Below, in pieces: positions 31,008 through 34,704 of a stretch of DNA of 34,704 bases. The position numbers and the translations under genes are program-made. The notes beneath the pieces were generated by a model, which saw only the letters and a program-made list of their open reading frames with translations, made no database searches and had not been told where the DNA came from. Each line of letters starts with the position of its first letter. The first letter of the stretch is position 1. The DNA comes from UBA10161 sp964581105 (GTDB lineage: Archaea; Micrarchaeota; Micrarchaeia; Anstonellales; Anstonellaceae): NCBI GenBank assembly GCA_964581105.1, contig CAZOMB010000012.1:1-34704 (forward strand), written 5' to 3'.

Positions 31008-31031
31008 TCCCGGTCGGAGCACTTTACTTTT
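31006..31031 (+). repeat. tRNA-Glu 3' end, proximal copy
   Basis: The 26 bases covering the T-stem 3' arm, acceptor 3' strand and ten following bases recur at 31087-31112 with two changes (GG to AA in the acceptor). The period is 81 bases. Confidence 0.8.
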
Positions 31032-31086
31032 TATTCAGTCTGACCTTTTGGAGCTAAAGCTCCAAAGCTTTCGCGCTTGCGCGCTC

Positions 31087-31112
31087 AATCCCGGTCAAAG
31101 CACTTTACTTTT
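31087..31112 (+). repeat. tRNA-Glu 3' end, distal copy
   Basis: AATCCCGGTCAAAGCACTTT and following bases duplicate 31006-31031. It cannot pair properly with the tRNA 5' acceptor, so it is not an alternative 3' end. The 55-base spacer holds TTTGGAGC-TAAA-GCTCCAAA. The next 131 bases up to the lipoprotein stop hold nothing I can identify. Confidence 0.8.
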
Positions 31113-31243
31113 CTTTTGGCTTGCAGCCTGAAATTGAGATTATAAGTAGCTCTGCAGTAGGGTAAACCAAATCCTCAATTAAAGTGGTTTTTTGCTGGCC
31201 GCCTTGCACAGCGCTTAGTTGGGGCAGGGTCTTTTGCATAATA

Positions 31244-31423
31244 TCAGCCTTCTGGCGGAGGAGGGGGAATTTCATTCTCCCCAAGAACCCCTATTTCAGA
31301 GTTGTCTGGCGGTGGAGGTGGGGGCTCTGACTCGTCAAGCTCCTCATCTGGTTGATTTGCCACGCACCCACAGGTTAGCAAGAGTGCTGCAGCCAAAAGG
31401 GCTGCAAACAAAAGTGTTCTCAT
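31244..31423 (-). CDS. Small Pro-rich lipoprotein
   Basis: A 59-residue secreted protein. A hydrophobic signal (RTLLFAALLAAALLL) ends in TCGC, a plausible lipobox for lipid attachment to Cys. The mature part is acidic with two proline runs (EPPPPPPD and EIPPPPPEG). No family is recognised. It lies nine bases after the stop of the large surface protein, whose own C-terminus is EVPPAPPS, so the two are probably made together. Polyproline translation would depend on eIF5A. Confidence 0.75.
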   Translation of the reverse strand: MRTLLFAALLAAALLLTCGCVANQPDEELDESEPPPPPPDNSEIGVLGENEIPPPPPEG

Positions 31424-31432
31424 GGTTGCACC

Positions 31433-33493
31433 TCATGAAGGCGGAGCTGGGGGCACCTCATCAATTGACCCAAGCTCGCATGCTGATGCTACTTTTATCC
31501 AGTATGCTTTTGCTGGCTCAAGCTTTGCTGAGTATATGTATGGGTTGGTTGCGCTTGAGACAATTGGCCCATGCGAATAATACCATGGGCCTGAGGTTAT
31601 CCTGCAGTTTCCAAGGTAATCTGAAATTGCCTCCTCGTTTCCAGGTGCTCCGACAAGGTTCCAGCCTGAGAACAGCTTTGACAGAGAGCTTGTGTAATCA
31701 TCTGCTTCAACCTGGTACTTGCACTCTTGGGTTGATTTTACCCAGTAGCCAAAGCCTGGCACAAGTGTCCTCTCTTTTACATAGCCCTGCTCAGTAAGCC
31801 TCCATGCATATTGTGATGTTCCACACTCATCTGCAAGGCGCTCCATTGATATTTTTTCCATTACAGGCACTGAAACCATGTTCCAGCCCTTGTAAAGCAC
31901 AAGAGTGCCTGTTGCAGGCTCTTGTGGAGGCGGAGGCGGTGTTTGCTCTGATACATCTACTTTTGCAGAAGCAGAGGCAACCAGCTTGTAGTTGTCCCTG
32001 CATGGAGCTCTGTCAACTGCAGATACCTCTGCGCTGTTTGCAGCCCCTGTTGATGCTGGGCAGACTGTTCCCATGTATTCATACACTTTTATTTTGGCAA
32101 GCTTTGTTCCTTTTGTCCTTGGTGTGAAATAAGTAGATACTGTTGCTGACTCTCCAGGTCCAAGGGAAATGTAATCAACCCTTTGCTGGCTGGAAATATC
32201 CCCTGCAACAACTGCAACTGCTGAAACAGTTCCTTTGCCCCCTCCTGATGAGCCTGTTGATGCTGCTGGGCCTGCCTCTTTAGCAGTAGTGGCTTTCTTT
32301 GCTGGTGAGATTGCCTGTGCAACGCTCTTTACTACTGAATCAAGTATATTGTCATTTGCAGCCAGCCTTATTGCCTTTGCTTTGGGTGCTGCTGAAACTG
32401 CCCTTACCTCAGGGTAGTTTGAAAAGCTTGTCACTACTTTGAACCTTTTTGCCTCATCTGTATTTGCATCTGACTTGTAAGTGATTGTCCCATATACTTT
32501 GAATGAGTCGCCAAGGGTTATTTCCTGCGGCTCTGCAGCCATTGTAACCTCAACTGACTCTTCACCTGGCTGCGAGGCTTTTACATTTACGCTGATTGAG
32601 GATTGCGCTGCCTCTCCTTGCACATCAGAAACCGTGAAAACTGGCTTGAAAGTTCCTGCAGAATAATAGACATGTGTGAAGCTTGCTGTTTGGTCTTGCG
32701 GGGCGCTTTCTGTTGCAAGATTCTCATCCCTCCAGTGCACAGAATAGGAAAGTATTCCTCCTTCTGGATCATACGCTGATATTGTCCACTTTCCCTGCTC
32801 GCCAACTTTAAGATTGGTTGGGCCTGAAACCCCTGTTATGATCGGAGCCTGGTTAACTGGCTCATCTACCTGCACCTGGTGAATAGGAATGTGCACCAGA
32901 TCTTTTGTGCTGTCAACTCCAATGTAGCATTGTATTCCAACCTGCAATGTACTCTGGTAGCCAAGATTATTGTGCTTTGCAACCAGCGTCTCACTGCCAG
33001 AAGCAGGAAGGTTGCCTAAGTCTGTCCACAGGCCCCCGTCTTGAAGAGGGACAAAATGACCATATGGCTCACAATACTCGCCATTTGAAGTCCATGATAT
33101 AGTAAAAGTAGTTTCATACTGCACACTGGATGGGCTGTCTGCTCCGTTTGCCTTGATGTCAGTTGTTGGGGAAGTTACTGGGCACTTGAATCGCACCTTG
33201 TAGTCAAGGCACTGGTAATTGTTTTGTGAATTGTCGCATGATCCGCCGTGGCTTGGTGTGCACGTATAAGCTTGCCCCGTCTGGGTATAATCAATTTCCC
33301 CTTCCACTGTTTTGCATTCAATGTCTATTGGGTTTTCACATATATCAGACATTTCAATTTTTGTTTCCCAGTCGCCGCTTCCTGCAGGGCCGTCGCGGTT
33401 TTTCCATTCTGTCCATTCATAAGATGTTGCAACTGCCAATCCTGAAAATGCCAGCATTGCAAGCACCAGCATAGTGAAATTTTTCCATTCCAT
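31433..33493 (-). CDS. Secreted surface protein with WxxW, PKD and GWN-repeat domains
   Basis: A 686-residue exported protein with a signal peptide in residues 1-23 (TMLVLAMLAFSGLAVATS). Residues about 25-105 match the WxxW domain of mucin-2 and cartilage intermediate layer protein (WTEWKNRDGPAGSGDWE, then paired Cys and CLDYKVRFKCP). A PKD-type beta-sandwich spans about 215-305. A Gly/Ser/Ala-rich linker lies near 415-430. The C-terminal 150 residues hold two copies of a GWN-V-P...GYWVK unit seen in archaeal envelope proteins. No C-terminal anchor is visible. GGTGA lies before the ATG and a CTTTATAAAC box about 120 bases upstream. Confidence 0.85.
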   Translation of the reverse strand: MEWKNFTMLVLAMLAFSGLAVATSYEWTEWKNRDGPAGSGDWETKIEMSDICENPIDIECKTVEGEIDYTQTGQAYTCTPSHGGSCDNSQNNYQCLDYKVRFKCPVTSPTTDIKANGADSPSSVQYETTFTISWTSNGEYCEPYGHFVPLQDGGLWTDLGNLPASGSETLVAKHNNLGYQSTLQVGIQCYIGVDSTKDLVHIPIHQVQVDEPVNQAPIITGVSGPTNLKVGEQGKWTISAYDPEGGILSYSVHWRDENLATESAPQDQTASFTHVYYSAGTFKPVFTVSDVQGEAAQSSISVNVKASQPGEESVEVTMAAEPQEITLGDSFKVYGTITYKSDANTDEAKRFKVVTSFSNYPEVRAVSAAPKAKAIRLAANDNILDSVVKSVAQAISPAKKATTAKEAGPAASTGSSGGGKGTVSAVAVVAGDISSQQRVDYISLGPGESATVSTYFTPRTKGTKLAKIKVYEYMGTVCPASTGAANSAEVSAVDRAPCRDNYKLVASASAKVDVSEQTPPPPPQEPATGTLVLYKGWNMVSVPVMEKISMERLADECGTSQYAWRLTEQGYVKERTLVPGFGYWVKSTQECKYQVEADDYTSSLSKLFSGWNLVGAPGNEEAISDYLGNCRITSGPWYYSHGPIVSSATNPYIYSAKLEPAKAYWIKVASACELGSIDEVPPAPPS

Positions 33494-33610
33494 TTTGAAT
33501 CACCTTTTTTCTTTTTTATTTTTCAAACATGCAAAGCAAAACTCTTTTTCGCTTCAAGCCTTGCTGGCGCGGCTTTTGCTTAAAAAGGATTTGCGGCGCA
33601 AAGCCGGTTT

Positions 33611-33622
33611 TTGTTTATAAAG
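33611..33622 (-). promoter_or_regulatory. TATA-like box of the surface protein gene
   Basis: On the minus strand GCTTTATAAACA is the clear TATA candidate in the 176-base gap before the WxxW surface protein, predicting a leader of about 90 bases. Confidence 0.45.
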
Positions 33623-33669
33623 CTTTTGCGGTCCGATTGGCTTTTCACGTCGAAAACAAGAAATTTTGC

Positions 33670-34704
33670 TCAAGGCTTTGCCTTTCTTTTGGAAAGCACA
33701 AAATAAATGCCGCCTGCAACAGCAATAACTGCCCCTGCAATGATAACAATACTAAGCACTGGAAGCACAAACTTTTCATTGTCCTGCTTTTCCTGCTCTT
33801 GCACAGGCTCTTTCACTTTTTCTGGCTTTTTCTCTGGTTTTTGCTCTGGCTGCTCTTCAGGTTCTTGCTCCTCTTCTTCTGGCACTTGCTCCTCCACCTC
33901 TGGCTCTGCCTCTTCTTCAGGTATTTCTGGCACTGCTGCCTGCTCTTTCTTAGCAGTCATTGAGAAGGAGGTGAAATCTTCTACTCTTGATGGAGGTATC
34001 CAAGAGGCAACAGAGTAAGTGACTGTTTTTGACTCTCCTGGGGCAAACTCTGGGAATGAGAATTGCACTTCCCAGCCTTGTTTTTCTGTGTAGTTTGGGC
34101 TGAAGTTAATATCAGCCATTGCTGCAAATGTTGAGGGAATTGTGTCTGCAAATACATAGTCTTGTATTGTGCAGCCTGTTTCCATGTTTTCAAGGGTTGT
34201 TGTGAGAACAGAGAGCAGGTCAGTGCTTGCTATTTCTCTTTTTATTGACACAGTGCAGTAGTTGTCATTTCCAATGTCAACCTCATACTCATCAGTGGTT
34301 TGTGCTGGAGGTGTTGCTGAGCCACTTCCTCCACCTGAGCCTCCTCCGCCTGTGTTGCCTGATGAGCTTGAGGCTTGCTGGAACTGTATTATTCCTGAGT
34401 GTGTCAGGCCAGTGATTGCCAGTGTATTGCCTGTTCTTGTGCATGTGTAGGCGCCTACTGTTGAGCCATCACATGTTACTAAAGTTTCATCTGTTTCTGT
34501 GCAGTCATGGGTAATTTGTACTAAAGAGACATTTTGCCTGTCATCTATGCAAACTGAGTTATGGTATGTGTTTGCTTCATAGATGTAAACTGTTTTCTTG
34601 CCAAGCATTCCTGTTTCCATTCCACTGAAGGTAAAGTATTGGGCACCATTGCTTGTGCCGTTAGTTATGTTTAGTTTAGAGAAGTTAATGCTTGAGTTTG
34701 AGAA
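33670..34704 (-). CDS. Membrane-anchored surface protein, N-terminus outside window
   Basis: The frame is open from the right edge (34704) to a stop at 33670; the visible part is 344 residues and the start lies outside. It has several N-x-S/T glycosylation sequons, a Gly/Ser-rich linker (SGNTGGGGSGGGSGS), two Cys that could pair, and a FAPGESKTVTYSV beta-sandwich ending. An acidic Glu/Pro/Lys stalk of about 50 residues follows. The C-terminus is one membrane helix (VLPVLSIVIIAGAVIAVAGGIYFVL) with a basic stop-transfer SKRKAKP. It is probably an envelope or S-layer-associated protein. An ATG at 34620 is internal, not the start. Confidence 0.8.
   Translation of the reverse strand, partial: FSNSSINFSKLNITNGTSNGAQYFTFSGMETGMLGKKTVYIYEANTYHNSVCIDDRQNVSLVQITHDCTETDETLVTCDGSTVGAYTCTRTGNTLAITGLTHSGIIQFQQASSSSGNTGGGGSGGGSGSATPPAQTTDEYEVDIGNDNYCTVSIKREIASTDLLSVLTTTLENMETGCTIQDYVFADTIPSTFAAMADINFSPNYTEKQGWEVQFSFPEFAPGESKTVTYSVASWIPPSRVEDFTSFSMTAKKEQAAVPEIPEEEAEPEVEEQVPEEEEQEPEEQPEQKPEKKPEKVKEPVQEQEKQDNEKFVLPVLSIVIIAGAVIAVAGGIYFVLSKRKAKP

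Larger units (their letters stand above)
30779..31021 (+). tRNA. tRNA-Glu(UUC) with two introns
   Basis: Acceptor GCTCCGA (30779-30785) pairs fully with TCGGAGC (31014-31020), discriminator A. D-stem GTCT/GGAC, anticodon stem CTGGC/GCCGG, loop CTTTCAA with anticodon TTC (30815-30817), and T-stem CCGGG/CCCGG are all intact. Introns 30819-30879 (37/38) and 30901-31007 (T-loop, 59/60) are removed to leave 75 bases. The first has a perfect central helix (CTTT with GAAG), the second TTCA with TGAA. A TTTTTAACTA stretch about 30 bases upstream may be its TATA box. CCA is not encoded. Confidence 0.9.

Noticed and set aside
31087..31112. Distal tRNA-Glu fragment as an alternative 3' exon
   Set aside because: Two acceptor changes break pairing with the 5' strand, while the proximal copy pairs perfectly.
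31219..31797. 192-residue plus-strand frame over the surface-protein region
   Set aside because: It is a shadow of two minus-strand genes with signal peptides, and has no family resemblance.
1..34704. CRISPR array, insertion sequence or integrase
   Set aside because: No regularly spaced repeats, inverted-repeat-bounded transposase or recombinase gene is visible; the repeats present are pairs or triplets tied to tRNA introns, tRNA ends or HicBA.

Overview
The window is archaeal chromosome. It encodes archaeal or eukaryote-like information proteins (RadA, Kae1, eIF5A, eIF6, prefoldin, L31e, L39e, LX, S19e, S24e, S27ae, RNase P Rpp21), archaeal PurP enzymes, A/T-rich TATA-like boxes about 25-35 bases upstream of starts, GGTGA/GGTGGT/GGAGGT ribosome binding sites, and tRNA genes with introns. 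Very tight packing, 4-base overlaps, small proteins and a Cys-rich family seen in tiny-genome lineages suggest a DPANN-type archaeon (Diapherotrites/Micrarchaeota/Woesearchaeota-like). That placement is inference; archaeal origin is close to certain.

Layout. 1-1713 (minus): a split tRNA-Leu followed by two paralogous Cys-rich proteins. 1775-4822: a small membrane protein, two tandem PurP paralogs and an orphan. 4844-7447: HicBA between 19-base direct repeats, a small protein, radA and a VapBC-like pair. 7503-12934: an EF-Tu-domain-like protein, mevalonate decarboxylase, Nudix, a HAD fusion, a corrinoid adenosyltransferase and AmrS. 12920-17516: purD, threonine dehydrogenase, two membrane proteins and purM. 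17513-20868 (minus): eIF5A-S24e-S27ae-CPBP-Kae1-Pcm operon. 21007-22790: a tiny protein and pheT. 22787-28278 (minus): S19e-PDCD5-unknown-L39e-L31e-eIF6-LX-Pfd-alpha-FtsY-unknown operon. 28405-31112: rnp4, a three-intron tRNA-Ile, two membrane proteins and a two-intron tRNA-Glu. 31244-34704 (minus): cell-surface proteins and a lipoprotein.

The strongest unusual signal is in the tRNA genes. All three in the window are interrupted, and all three have an intron in the T-loop besides anticodon-arm introns. Two introns of tRNA-Leu and one of tRNA-Glu are clearly homologous: each starts at or close to a ten-base-pair hairpin whose stem varies but whose loop (YGGGATGCCT) is constant, followed by CACC/GAAAAA. 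A fourth keeps the stem architecture with another loop. In addition, the 3' ends of tRNA-Ile and tRNA-Glu are each duplicated 72-81 bases downstream across a hairpin-containing spacer, like attachment-site scars. Together this looks like a spreading family of bulge-helix-bulge introns, possibly linked to integration at tRNA 3' halves.

Other points: an archaeal secreted protein with a WxxW domain of the mucin/cartilage-protein type; Lys/Glu/Pro-rich tails added to S24e, L31e and FtsY; and a HAD phosphatase fused through a Gln/Glu-rich linker to an unknown domain. Purine synthesis (PurD, PurM, two PurP), t6A formation (Kae1), translation, SRP targeting and recombination are the housekeeping functions present. 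No gap over 300 bases lacks a gene.
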